A stretch of DNA of 33,238 nucleotides, from the NCBI GenBank assembly GCA_022568195.1, contig JADFFS010000019.1, forward strand, positions 1 to 33,238. Reading direction: 5' to 3'. Shown here piece after piece: positions 6,255 to 14,247 of the stretch (the first letter of the stretch is position 1; every line of letters starts with the position of its first letter). Position numbers and translations under genes: made by a program. Source of the stretch: Chloroflexota bacterium. Lineage in GTDB: Bacteria > Chloroflexota > Dehalococcoidia > Lucifugimonadales > UBA3495. A model generated the notes under the pieces. That model searched no databases, was not told the origin of the DNA, and saw only the letters and a list, made by a program, of their open reading frames with translations.

Positions 6255-8702
6255 ATGGTATTGCGACCGGAACAATTTACCGAGCAAGCTCAGGAAGTGC
6301 TGCACAACTCCCAGGAGATGGTGCGCCGCTACAACCATAGCCAGTGGGACGTGGAGCACGTGCTGCTGGCCCTGCTGGAATTGGAGAAAGGGCTGCCCGG
6401 CGACATCCTGACCGAGCTGGGTATCAACGCCCAGGCAGTCAAAGCCCGCCTGCACCAGGTGTTGGAGGCCGCTCCGAAGGTGACCAGCGACTCGGCCCAA
6501 ATTTACGCCACTCCCCGGGCCGCACGGCTGCTGGACAACGCCAAACGGGAGTCGGAGCGTCTCAAGGACGACTACATCGGCGCGGAGCACCTGTTCATCG
6601 CCGCCACCATGGAATCCCAGGGTGACTCGGCTCAAGTGCTTCAGGAATTCGGCATAGACCAGGAACGAGTATACCAAGCGTTGATGACCGTCCGGGGCGG
6701 CCACCGGGTGGACGACCCCCGGGCCGAGAGCCATTACCGGTCCCTGGAAAAGTACACAATCGACCTGACCAAGCTGGCCCAAGAGGGCAAATTGGACCCG
6801 GTGGTGGGCCGGGATAGCGAGATTCGTCAGGTGATGCAGACCCTGACGCGGCGCAAAAAGAACAACCCGGCCATCATCGGCGAGGCCGGAGTCGGCAAAA
6901 CGGCCATCGTGGAAGGCCTGGCATCGCGCATCGCGGCCGGTGATGTGCCCAAATCGCTGAAAGACCGCCGGGTGTTGGCCTTGGACATGGGCGCATTGGT
7001 GGCTGGCTCCAAGTTCCGTGGAGAGTTCGAGGAGCGGCTCAAGTCAGTGGTCGACGAGATCAAGCAGGCCCAGCGAGAGGTGATCCTCTTCCTGGACGAG
7101 ATTCACACCATGGTGGGAGCCGGGGCTGCCGAAGGAGGCATCGACGCCAGCAACCTGCTGAAGCCGGCCCTGGCCCGAGGGGAACTCCAGTGCATCGGCG
7201 CCACCACCACCGACGAATATCGCAAGTACATCGAAAAGGACGCTGCCTTGGAGCGGCGCTTCCAGCCCATCTACCTGGAAGAGCCGACGGTGGACGAGAC
7301 GGTGGAAATTCTGCGGGTGCTGCGCCCCCGCTACGAGTCCCACCACAAGGTTCAGATCGCCGACTCCGCCCTGGAGGCGGCAGCCCGTCTCAGCGACCGC
7401 TACATCGTAGACCGCCACCTGCCGGACAAGGCGGTTGACTTCATCGACGAGGCCGCCAGCAAGCTCCGTATCGACGCGGAAACCCTGCCCGGCAATTTGA
7501 AGAAAACCGAGGACCGGATCAACCGTTTGGCCGACCAAGAGGAAGCGGCCGCCCAGCGCTCCGAGTACGAGGCGGCTGCCCAGTTACGCACCGACCGCCT
7601 GCGCTTGGAGGAGGAGCTTGCCTCAGAGAAAGAGCAGCTTCTAGGTGAGCGCAAGGTGGACATGGTGGTCGACGAAACCGACATTGCCGAGCTGGTGGCC
7701 AAGTGGACCGGCATACCCGCAGGCCGGTTGCTGGAGGGGGAGGCCGAAAGGCTGGTCGGCATGGAGGAAAATCTGCACCAGCGGCTGATCGGCCAAGAGG
7801 AAGCGGTGACTGCGGTGTCCGAGGCTATCCGCCGGTCCAGGTCGGGCCTTAGCGACCCACGGCGCCCCATCGGCAGCTTCATTTTCCTGGGCCCCACCGG
7901 AGTGGGCAAAACCGAGTTGGCCAAGGCCCTGGCCGAGTTCCTGTTCGACGACGAAGGCAACATGGTGCGCGTGGACATGTCCGAGTATATGGAAAAGCAC
8001 ACCGTTTCCCGGTTGATCGGGGCGCCTCCCGGATACGTGGGCTATGAAGAAGCCGGCCAGCTAACCGAGGCGGTGAGGCGGCGCCCCTACCGGGTTGTGC
8101 TGTTCGATGAGATTGAAAAAGCCCATCCGGACGTGTTCAACATTCTGCTGCAGATCCTGGAAGACGGCCGGCTTACCGACGGTCACGGCCGCACCGTTGA
8201 TTTCCGGAACACCGTCATTATAATGACCAGTAACCTGGGAAACGAAGAGCTGCGCCGTCAACCCTTCGGCTTCCGCACCGACGGCCGAGAAGGGAATTTA
8301 GACGAGCAGCGGCTGAGGGACTCGGTCAACGAGTCACTGAAGCGAACGTTCCGGCCGGAATTCCTTAACCGTATTGACGACATTATCGTCTTCCATCCAT
8401 TGACACAGGAACAGATCGCTCAGATTGTGGGCTTGATGGTCAAGGACGTGCAGGAACGATTGTCCGACCGTGGAATAACCTTTGAGCTCACGCCCGAGGC
8501 CGGGCTGTGGCTGGCCAAGGAGGGCTTTGACCCGGTGTTCGGCGCCCGGCCCTTGCGCCGCGCCGTGCAACGGCACCTGGAAAACGCCCTGTCCAAAGGG
8601 ATATTGGGCGGGAAGTTCAAGGAAGGAGACCACGTCGTCGTTGACGCTGGCGAATCTGGCCTGGTCTTAACAAGTTCAGTCGCCGAGGCCCAGCCGGCGT
8701 AA
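6255..8702 (+). CDS. clpC: ATP-dependent Clp protease ATP-binding subunit (ClpC-type Hsp100)
   Basis: An 815-residue Hsp100 unfoldase with two AAA+ domains. Clp-N double repeats occupy residues 1-145; Walker A motifs are GEAGVGKT near 209 and GPTGVGKT near 546, with Walker B LFLDEIH in the first and [10 protein letters not shown] in the second. Between them lies a short middle domain with a UVR-like helix ([18 protein letters not shown]), typical of ClpC; the long ClpB coiled coil is absent. The loop FGF after MTSNLG matches the ClpP-docking loop, so it probably feeds ClpP rather than only disaggregating. The start has AAGGAG upstream. It is third in the dnaJ-hspR operon. ClpB is the less likely alternative name. 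Confidence 0.92.
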   Translation: MVLRPEQFTEQAQEVLHNSQEMVRRYNHSQWDVEHVLLALLELEKGLPGDILTELGINAQAVKARLHQVLEAAPKVTSDSAQIYATPRAARLLDNAKRESERLKDDYIGAEHLFIAATMESQGDSAQVLQEFGIDQERVYQALMTVRGGHRVDDPRAESHYRSLEKYTIDLTKLAQEGKLDPVVGRDSEIRQVMQTLTRRKKNNPAIIGEAGVGKTAIVEGLASRIAAGDVPKSLKDRRVLALDMGALVAGSKFRGEFEERLKSVVDEIKQAQREVILFLDEIHTMVGAGAAEGGIDASNLLKPALARGELQCIGATTTDEYRKYIEKDAALERRFQPIYLEEPTVDETVEILRVLRPRYESHHKVQIADSALEAAARLSDRYIVDRHLPDKAVDFIDEAASKLRIDAETLPGNLKKTEDRINRLADQEEAAAQRSEYEAAAQLRTDRLRLEEELASEKEQLLGERKVDMVVDETDIAELVAKWTGIPAGRLLEGEAERLVGMEENLHQRLIGQEEAVTAVSEAIRRSRSGLSDPRRPIGSFIFLGPTGVGKTELAKALAEFLFDDEGNMVRVDMSEYMEKHTVSRLIGAPPGYVGYEEAGQLTEAVRRRPYRVVLFDEIEKAHPDVFNILLQILEDGRLTDGHGRTVDFRNTVIIMTSNLGNEELRRQPFGFRTDGREGNLDEQRLRDSVNESLKRTFRPEFLNRIDDIIVFHPLTQEQIAQIVGLMVKDVQERLSDRGITFELTPEAGLWLAKEGFDPVFGARPLRRAVQRHLENALSKGILGGKFKEGDHVVVDAGESGLVLTSSVAEAQPA

Positions 8703-8731
8703 AAACTACTTTCAGTGGGGGCATATGTGAC

Positions 8732-8843
8732 ATGTCATTCTGAGCCCTTCGACGCTGCTCAGGATAAACTCCGCGAAGAATCTGGGGTGGTGGGGAGTGA
8801 CCCCTCCCCAGATGCTTCGTCGTTTCGCTCCTCAGCATGACAT
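8732..8843. repeat. interspersed inverted repeat, TGTCATTC...GAATGACA family, copy 1
   Basis: The outer arms ATGTCATTCTGAG (8732-8744) and CTCAGCATGACAT (8831-8843) are near-perfect inverse copies, and the inner arms GAATCTGGGG and CCCCAGATGCTTC pair as well, giving a long hairpin. It lies between clpC and the hydrolase gene. A full copy occurs at 21270-21355 and a solo right arm at 17551-17582. It is non-coding and may also attenuate transcription. Confidence 0.8.
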
Positions 8844-8896
8844 TGGAAATGTGCCTAGCATTCTCACACTCCCTCTAAGGAATTTGGGATAGGAAC

Positions 8897-9787
8897 TTGC
8901 GCGACAACCAAGTAATCGGGGACCAATGGTTGGAGCATAAGACTGTAGAAGTCGACGGCATCAACGTCCATTACATCAAATCAGGGGAGGGACCCGTGGT
9001 GCTTTTGTTGCACGGCCTGGGCACCTCCCTGATTACCTGGTCCCGCAACATCAAGCCGTTAACCGACGCCGGCTATACCGTTGTGGCGCCGGACCTGCCG
9101 GGCCACGGCGACTCGGACAAACCCAAGTCCTTGAAATACGACCCTCCTGCCGGGGCCAGACTAATACACCGGTTCCTCTGGGCATTGGAGATTCAGCGGC
9201 TATCCATGGTGGGCAGCTCGGCCGGAGGCTTGGTGGCCGCTTTGTTTACCCTGGACTACCCAGAAATGGTCGAGCGGCTGGTGCTGGTGGCATCGGGAGG
9301 TTTGGGCCGCCGGATTAGCTGGATCCTGCGCATGATGTCCCTGCCGGTCTTGGGAGAGGTGTTGTACCATCCCTGGGTGCATGAAAAGTTCGACGTGAGC
9401 AAGTGGATTTTCTACCGGCCACCGCCCTTTCTGAGTGAGATTCTTCCCGAGATGGCCCGGGTACGGGCCCTTCCTGGCTCCCGGCGGGCGGCGCTCCGGT
9501 CCATTCGCTCCAGCATCAATTTCCGGGGTCTGCGTAAGCGCCATTTCATCCTGAACCGGCTACAGCAGTGCACCGTGCCGATGATGACCGTGTGGGGCGA
9601 GGAAGACGTCATCCTCCCAGTGTCCCACGCCACGGCGATGCAAGAGGCGTTGCCCCACAGCGTGGTGCGTACCATCCCCGAGTGCGGCCATTGGCCGCAC
9701 ATGGAGAAAGCCGACGAGTTCAACGATCTGCTCGCTCGCTTCCTCCGGGGATCCCTGGATCATCAACCTGTGCCCAACTGCCCGTGA
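8897..9787 (+). CDS. alpha/beta hydrolase
   Basis: A 296-residue serine hydrolase of the alpha/beta fold. The oxyanion region HGLG is at 39-42, the nucleophile elbow GSSAGG puts the Ser at 108, the acid is Asp237 (GEEDVILP) and the base His265 (CGHWPHME), so the triad is complete. Such enzymes cleave esters, C-C bonds or haloalkanes; the substrate is not predictable here, though the cap region resembles meta-cleavage product hydrolases. The TTG at 8897 is the only upstream start in frame and has a close AGGA, so the exact start is uncertain. Its stop overlaps the GTG of the next gene by 4 nt (GTGA), implying coupled translation. Confidence 0.9.
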   Translation: MRDNQVIGDQWLEHKTVEVDGINVHYIKSGEGPVVLLLHGLGTSLITWSRNIKPLTDAGYTVVAPDLPGHGDSDKPKSLKYDPPAGARLIHRFLWALEIQRLSMVGSSAGGLVAALFTLDYPEMVERLVLVASGGLGRRISWILRMMSLPVLGEVLYHPWVHEKFDVSKWIFYRPPPFLSEILPEMARVRALPGSRRAALRSIRSSINFRGLRKRHFILNRLQQCTVPMMTVWGEEDVILPVSHATAMQEALPHSVVRTIPECGHWPHMEKADEFNDLLARFLRGSLDHQPVPNCP

Positions 9788-10371
9788 AGGCCTGGGGCCG
9801 AGTGCTCGCCCTGCCTGCCCGGCTGGAGTGGCGCCGCACCGATAACCTGGTCCGCCTAGCAATATTTTTGGCTGTCCTGGCCGTGGCTGGGGTGGCTTTT
9901 CTGTTTAGCGCCCGGATTCCCTTGACACAGGTTGGTTATCTCGGCGTGGCCCTGGCATCGTTGGTGGCCAGCGCCGGGTTCATAGTCCCGGTACCGGCAT
10001 TGGGCGCCGTGTGCGCCACCAGCACCTTCTTGAACCCTTTATTTGTGGGCTTGGTGGCGGGCACCAGCGAAAGCGCGGGAGAGTTGACCGGCTACTTCCT
10101 GGGGTACAGCGGACGGGCAGTAATCCAGGAGACTCGCATGTACCAACGCTTGGAATCGTGGATGCGACGCCGCGGATGGCTGCTCCTGTTTCTGGTCTCC
10201 TTGGTGCCCAACCCAGTCTTCGACCTGATCGGCATAGCCGCCGGAGCGCTACGGTACCCCTTGTGGAGTTTTCTGGCGGTGGTATGGGTGGGCAAAGTCC
10301 TGAAGTTCGTTGGGATTGCCTACGCCTGTGCCTATAGCATCGCCTGGTTCACGAGGATCTACGGGGTTTAA
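9784..10371 (+). CDS. VTT-domain (DedA/SNARE-associated) membrane protein
   Basis: A 195-residue membrane protein with hydrophobic segments at about residues 22-42, 48-70, 75-92, 130-150 and 160-185. The VTT/DedA-like features are a Gly/Pro-rich re-entrant stretch (SAGFIVPVPALGAV) and the central E-x-x-G-Y-x-x-G motif ESAGELTGYFLGYSGR. The family is linked to membrane lipid homeostasis and flippase-like activity in known members. The GTG at 9784 overlaps the preceding TGA (GTGA); an open frame extends upstream but only inside the hydrolase gene. Coupling to the hydrolase hints at lipid-related work, which is inference. Confidence 0.82.
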   Translation: MKAWGRVLALPARLEWRRTDNLVRLAIFLAVLAVAGVAFLFSARIPLTQVGYLGVALASLVASAGFIVPVPALGAVCATSTFLNPLFVGLVAGTSESAGELTGYFLGYSGRAVIQETRMYQRLESWMRRRGWLLLFLVSLVPNPVFDLIGIAAGALRYPLWSFLAVVWVGKVLKFVGIAYACAYSIAWFTRIYGV

Positions 10372-10372
10372 A

Positions 10373-10490
10373 AGCCTTCAGCAATCAGCGCTCAGCGCTC
10401 AGCCGTCAGCCGTCAGCCGTCAGCCGTCAGCCTCCGAATGGCAGTCCGGGTTTTTATTAGTCAAACGCTGCTAGCTGACCGCTGAAGGCT
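10373..10490. repeat. inverted repeat with tandem heptamers (CAGCCGT), copy 1
   Basis: Outer arms AGCCTTCAGC (10373-10382) and GCTGAAGGCT (10481-10490) are perfect inverse copies. Next to the left arm are six tandem heptamers: two CAGCGCT (10386-10399) and four CAGCCGT (10400-10427). A related element lies at 19726-19898. It begins right at the end of the VTT gene, so it may serve as terminator, although it lacks a U-run. Confidence 0.75.
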
Positions 10491-10569
10491 ACTATCTGGC
10501 GGCACGGGCGAGCACCGTGTATTCTTTGTAGCGGAGCTTAGACGCTGCAACCAGCTAGGAGGAACGCAC

Positions 10570-11100
10570 GTGATTCGCAGTCTGGATGGGAATAAGCCGA
10601 AAATACACCCTTCCGTTTTTGTTAGTGAGGCCGCCTACATCGTCGGCGACGTGGAAATCGGCGAAGGCTCCAGCATCTGGCCCGGGGCTGTCATTCGGGG
10701 AGACTACGGGAGGATAATCATCGGCAAAAACTGCTCGATTCAAGACAATTGCGTCCTGCATACCGATGACTACCTGGAGTTGGGAGACAACGTGCTGATG
10801 ACCCACGGCGCGGTGATCCACGGCGGCACAATAGGCAACAACGTGCTGATCGGCGTCAACGCGGCCGTGCTGGAGAGCGCCCACGTGGGCAATTATTGCC
10901 TGATCGGCGCCTGCGCCTTGGTGCTGGCCGACGCCAACATTCCCGACGAAAGTCTGGTAATCGGCGTTCCCGGCCGGGTTTTGCCTTTGACCGACGAGCA
11001 CCGGGAGCGGCTGGAAGACCCCACGGGAATCTACGTGCGCAACGCTCGGCGGTTTATCGACGCGGGTTTGGGCCTGCAGATCCCCAGAGACGGGAATTAG
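10570..11100 (+). CDS. gamma-class carbonic anhydrase family protein
   Basis: A 176-residue left-handed beta-helix protein with hexapeptide repeats throughout (IGEGSSIWPGAVIRGD, IGNNVLIGVNAAV, IGACALVLADANI). The conserved Arg43-Gly-Asp45, Gln58 and three candidate zinc His (64, 79, 84) match gamma-carbonic anhydrases, where two His five residues apart and one from the neighbouring subunit bind metal in a trimer. Proteins of this group may be active carbonic anhydrases or only structural relatives (YrdA/PaaY); sequence does not decide. The GTG start is preceded by AGGAGG 7 nt away. It ends 10 nt before the CoA-transferase gene, suggesting an operon; the PaaY-like association with CoA metabolism is suggestive. 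Confidence 0.9.
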   Translation: MIRSLDGNKPKIHPSVFVSEAAYIVGDVEIGEGSSIWPGAVIRGDYGRIIIGKNCSIQDNCVLHTDDYLELGDNVLMTHGAVIHGGTIGNNVLIGVNAAVLESAHVGNYCLIGACALVLADANIPDESLVIGVPGRVLPLTDEHRERLEDPTGIYVRNARRFIDAGLGLQIPRDGN

Positions 11101-11110
11101 GGGAGATACC

Positions 11111-12346
11111 ATGACCACAAACAACGCCAAACTCCCGCTGCCCCTGGAAGGCCTCCGCGTACTAGACGTTACTCACATCGTGGCCGGACCTTTCTGCTCC
11201 ATGATCCTGGCCGACATGGGCGCCGAAGTAATCAAAATCGAGCGCCCCGGAGTCGGGGATCGCTCCCGCATCAATACCCCTTTTCGCGACGGCCCCGACG
11301 GACAGCGCGTCTCCGTCAGGTTCCTGGGCGTTAACCGCAACAAGAAAAGCGTGACCCTGGATCTGCGGGACCCTCGCTGCAAAGCCGCTTTCGAGAACAT
11401 GGTCAAAGAGTCCGATATCCTTCTGGACAACTGGGGACCAGGCGCCCTGCGGCGGCTGGGTCTGGGCTACGACAGCCTCTCCCAGCTAAATCCCGCCCTG
11501 ATTTACGCCAGCATCACCGGCTACGGTGACACCGACGAGATGCGGGGCCCCTACTCCGAGTGGCCGGCCAACAACCCCTGCGTTCAGGGCATGGGCGGCT
11601 GGATGGAGATTACCGGGGCGCCCGGCGGACCCCCACAAATGGTGGGCGACAACATCGGCGATACTGTGCCCGGCGTTTGGACCGCCCTGGGCATTTTAAT
11701 GGCCCTGGAAACCCGGCATAAAACGGGCATGGGACAGCACGTCGACATGGCCATGTATGACTGCATGGTGGCCCACACCACCAGCAGCATGCCTCTGTAC
11801 CAGGTATCCGGCCAGACCAGCGGCCGGGCCAGGGAGAACATGTTCAGCGCTCAACTGGTCTTGAAAGCCAAAGACGGATACGCGGTGCTGGCCGGTGCTG
11901 GCGACGAGGAGAAATGGGTGGCTCTATGGCAACTCCTGGGACGTGAAGACCTGGCCCAGGACCCCAGTTATCTGGGGAAGGGCATCAGCGGCGAGTTCTA
12001 CTTCGAGCACATCGTCCCCGCCATCGAAGAATGGTCCCAGCACCTGCCGAAACGGGAAGTGGCCGAGAAACTCATCGAGATCGGCTACTCCATGGGCATG
12101 GTGCAAAACACCGCGGACCTGGACCAGTGCCCCCACCTTGAAGCCCGCAAGATGTTCATCGACTGCGGCGACACCCTGGGAGGCTCATTCCGGACGGCCA
12201 ACACCCCCATCCGTCTTACCGGCTGCCCCGACACCCCCACCGGGCCGCCTCCTTTGTTGGGGGCCGATACCCAGGACATACTGTCCAGCATCGGTGGCGT
12301 GACCGCGGAGCAACTGACCCAGATGCAGACCGACGGAGTGGTCTGA
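11111..12346 (+). CDS. CaiB/BaiF family (family III) CoA-transferase
   Basis: A 411-residue family III CoA-transferase, which moves CoA between carboxylic acids through an aspartyl-CoA anhydride. The N-terminal part reads GLRVLDVTHIVAGPFCSMIL with EVIKIERPGVGD, the canonical CoA-binding start; the segment MVGDNIGDTVPGVWTALGIL contains candidate catalytic Asp residues, and TGMGQHVDMAMYDC is the family-typical continuation. Substrates in the family include carnitine, bile acids, formate/oxalate and methyl-branched acids, and none is implied by neighbours. GGGAG sits just before the ATG. It probably shares a transcript with the carbonic-anhydrase-like gene. Confidence 0.93.
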   Translation: MTTNNAKLPLPLEGLRVLDVTHIVAGPFCSMILADMGAEVIKIERPGVGDRSRINTPFRDGPDGQRVSVRFLGVNRNKKSVTLDLRDPRCKAAFENMVKESDILLDNWGPGALRRLGLGYDSLSQLNPALIYASITGYGDTDEMRGPYSEWPANNPCVQGMGGWMEITGAPGGPPQMVGDNIGDTVPGVWTALGILMALETRHKTGMGQHVDMAMYDCMVAHTTSSMPLYQVSGQTSGRARENMFSAQLVLKAKDGYAVLAGAGDEEKWVALWQLLGREDLAQDPSYLGKGISGEFYFEHIVPAIEEWSQHLPKREVAEKLIEIGYSMGMVQNTADLDQCPHLEARKMFIDCGDTLGGSFRTANTPIRLTGCPDTPTGPPPLLGADTQDILSSIGGVTAEQLTQMQTDGVV

Positions 12347-12436
12347 ACCGTCCCTACCAGGGACGTCTGATTCCGCAGGCAGCCCCACAATTGAATGTGA
12401 TATCCGGGAGTTTAACCCCCACGTTGACCCAAGTCA

Positions 12437-12478
12437 TCCCTCGCCACAGGGAGAGAGGCCGAGGCTGAGGGTTATAAT
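12437..12478. promoter_or_regulatory. putative hisS upstream region: repeat-like hairpin plus TATAAT
   Basis: CCCTCGCCACAGGGAGAGAG resembles a common CCCTCTCCC...GGGAGAGGG intergenic repeat, and a consensus TATAAT follows at 12473-12478, 38 nt before the hisS start. No convincing -35 box lies 17 nt upstream, so this is a weak promoter call. Confidence 0.35.
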
Positions 12479-12516
12479 AAATCTTTGGCCAACGCAACCC
12501 AAGGAGGATTCGACCC

Positions 12517-13776
12517 TTGTTCCAGGCGCCCCGAGGCACCACAGACCTGCTGCCAGAAGAGCAAAAGTACTGGCGTTACATCGAGTCCAAGGCCGTGGCA
12601 TTGGCCGGCCGCTACGGCTTTGGCCGGATCGACACACCGGTCTTCGAGGACTCGGACCTGTTCGTCCGGTCGGTGGGCCAGGGCACCGACATCGTGGAAA
12701 AGGAGATGTACACCTTTGAGGACCGGGGCGGCGACAGCGTAACCCTGCGTCCCGAGGGCACCGCGCCGGTCTGCCGGGCCTATCTGGAACACGGCATGCA
12801 CAATCTGCCCCAGCCCGTGCGTATGTACTACTTCTGCCCCGTGTTCCGGTACGAGCGGCCACAGGCCGGCCGGTTTCGCGAGCACCACCAGTTTGGCTTG
12901 GAGGTTTTGGGGGACGCCGACCCCTCGGTGGACGCCGAGGTGATCGAGTTGGCCTGGCGCCTGATGCTGTCCTTGGGCCTGAAGGCGCTGAACCTTTTCA
13001 TCAACAGTATAGGCGACTCTGAATGCCGACCCGCCTACATCGATGAGTTGCGCTCCTACTACTCCGCCCACCAGGCGCGCTTGTGCGCCGAGTGTCAGAC
13101 CCGGCTGGAGCGCAATCCCCTGCGCTTGCTGGATTGCAAGGTCGAAACCTGCCGGGCACTGGGGGACGCCGCGCCCAGGTCGGTTGACCACCTGTGCCAA
13201 CCGTGTGAAGAGCACTGGGCCAGTCTTCGCCGGTATCTCGACACCATGGATATCCCCTATCAGATAGACCACCGGTTGGTGCGGGGCCTGGACTACTACA
13301 CGCGCTCGGTGTTCGAGATCCAGCCGGTAGACGGGGGCGCCCAGTCCACCATCTTGGGAGGAGGCCGCTACGACGGGCTGATCCAGGAGCTGGGAGGCCG
13401 TCCCACCCCGGGCGTTGGCTTCGCCACGGGAATGGAGCGCCTGGCCCTGAATTTGAAGCGCGACGGGGTCGATGTTCCCGACGAGCTGGCTCCCACCTAC
13501 CTGGTAGCCAACGTGGGAGAAGCTGCCCGTACCCCGGCGGTAGAGCTGGCCGCCAAGCTGCGGCAAGCCGGCATCGGCGCCATCCTCAGCAGCGGCTCCC
13601 GGAGCCTGCGGGGGCAGATGCGCCAGGCCAACGCGCTGGGTATTCCCTACACGGTCATTCTCGGTGACGACGAAATCCAACGGGGAGAAGTGGTAATCCG
13701 GGACATGGCGGCCTCCACCCAGGAGACCAAGCTTCTCCAAGGCTTTCTGGACGAAGTAGCCACCCAGGGGGACTGA
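12517..13776 (+). CDS. hisS: histidine--tRNA ligase
   Basis: A 419-residue class II aminoacyl-tRNA synthetase that charges tRNA-His. Class II motif 1 is in the N-terminal part (APRGTTDLLPEE), motif 2 is FRYERPQAGRFREHHQFGLE, and the histidine-specific signature LVRGLDYYTRSVFEI and motif 3 GGGRYDGLI ... GFATGMERL follow; the C-terminal anticodon-binding domain occupies roughly 330-419. The insertion with NPLRLLDCK and several Cys is usual. The TTG start at 12517 is accepted because AAGGAGG is 9 nt upstream and the protein begins exactly at the family N-terminus. It is followed by an intrinsic terminator, so it seems monocistronic. Confidence 0.97.
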   Translation: MFQAPRGTTDLLPEEQKYWRYIESKAVALAGRYGFGRIDTPVFEDSDLFVRSVGQGTDIVEKEMYTFEDRGGDSVTLRPEGTAPVCRAYLEHGMHNLPQPVRMYYFCPVFRYERPQAGRFREHHQFGLEVLGDADPSVDAEVIELAWRLMLSLGLKALNLFINSIGDSECRPAYIDELRSYYSAHQARLCAECQTRLERNPLRLLDCKVETCRALGDAAPRSVDHLCQPCEEHWASLRRYLDTMDIPYQIDHRLVRGLDYYTRSVFEIQPVDGGAQSTILGGGRYDGLIQELGGRPTPGVGFATGMERLALNLKRDGVDVPDELAPTYLVANVGEAARTPAVELAAKLRQAGIGAILSSGSRSLRGQMRQANALGIPYTVILGDDEIQRGEVVIRDMAASTQETKLLQGFLDEVATQGD

Positions 13777-13873
13777 AAGAGGTTTCACCTAGACGTCCGC
13801 CCTTGGTTTTCTAGCCCTCCGCAACGATAGGCGTGCTGTTCCAGGTGTTGGACGGCGTTTCCCATCGGGAGGA

Positions 13874-13902
13874 AATCCCCCTATGTAAAAGGGGGTTTTT
13901 AT
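13874..13902 (+). terminator. intrinsic terminator after hisS (CCCCC...GGGGG repeat type)
   Basis: CCCCC (13877-13881), a 9-nt loop and GGGGG (13891-13895) followed directly by TTTTTA. The same ATCCCCCT...AAAGGGGG pattern occurs in the intergenic repeats at 17599-17640 and 20398-20430, so a repeat-family element acts here as a terminator. Confidence 0.7.
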
Positions 13903-13933
13903 TTGACCCGATGACGCGCTTTCCATATATAAT
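13903..13933 (+). promoter_or_regulatory. promoter of the surface repeat protein, probably leaderless
   Basis: TTGACC (13903-13908), 17 nt, TATATA (or TATAAT two bases on). The first ATG of the gene is at 13942, only 8-10 nt beyond the -10 box, so the transcript would begin at or next to the start codon. No Shine-Dalgarno sequence is present, consistent with a leaderless mRNA. Confidence 0.6.
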
Positions 13934-13941
13934 GTGTCGTT

Positions 13942-14247
13942 ATGCTCGAAAACGAAGGCAAAAAAGACGAAGAAAAGCTCGAATTCACCGCTCAGGGTTA
14001 GGCCCTAGGCTATATTTCGTTAGACCAGGCCCGCGTACGCGCCATCGAGCACGCCCGGGACAACCAGGAATTCTACGGCCGCCGCTATGCCAACCGCCCG
14101 CTGTACTGGGAGGTCATCGGCCAGGAGGAGACCGAGGACTATTACGAAATAAGGCTGTCCTACCGGCCTGCCGGCCGTTTTCGGGGCCAGCCTGGCACCG
14201 AGCTATTCACCATCGACAAAGCCGGACCCATCAGTGTTCGGCAGATA
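13942..14247 (+). other. amber-interrupted N-terminal module of the surface repeat protein
   Basis: The reading frame of the large downstream gene extends back through an in-frame TAG (13999-14001, codon 20) to an ATG at 13942. The module reads LEFTAQG, stop, [18 protein letters not shown], then [30 protein letters not shown] and TIDKAGPI, with no other stop; it looks like a soluble cytoplasmic domain of about 100 residues before the membrane segment. The degenerate copy at 17023-17211 has Gln (CAG) exactly where this copy has TAG, so the stop looks like a C-to-T change of a Gln codon. A frameshift is ruled out because both sides are in one frame. It may be a null mutation, a sequencing error or a read-through site. 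Confidence 0.7.

Noticed and set aside
9568-9783. Upstream extension of the VTT membrane protein
   Set aside because: It lies wholly inside the hydrolase gene in another frame; the GTG overlapping the hydrolase stop is the natural start.
10386-10432. CRISPR array in the tandem heptamers
   Set aside because: Units are 7 nt with no spacers and no cas genes nearby.
12472-13788. Long minus-strand frame opposite hisS
   Set aside because: It is a complete antisense shadow of the conserved hisS gene.
13999-14001. TAG as pyrrolysine codon
   Set aside because: The paralogous copy has Gln here, no methylamine methyltransferase context exists, and the module is near the N-terminus; a mutated CAG is simpler.
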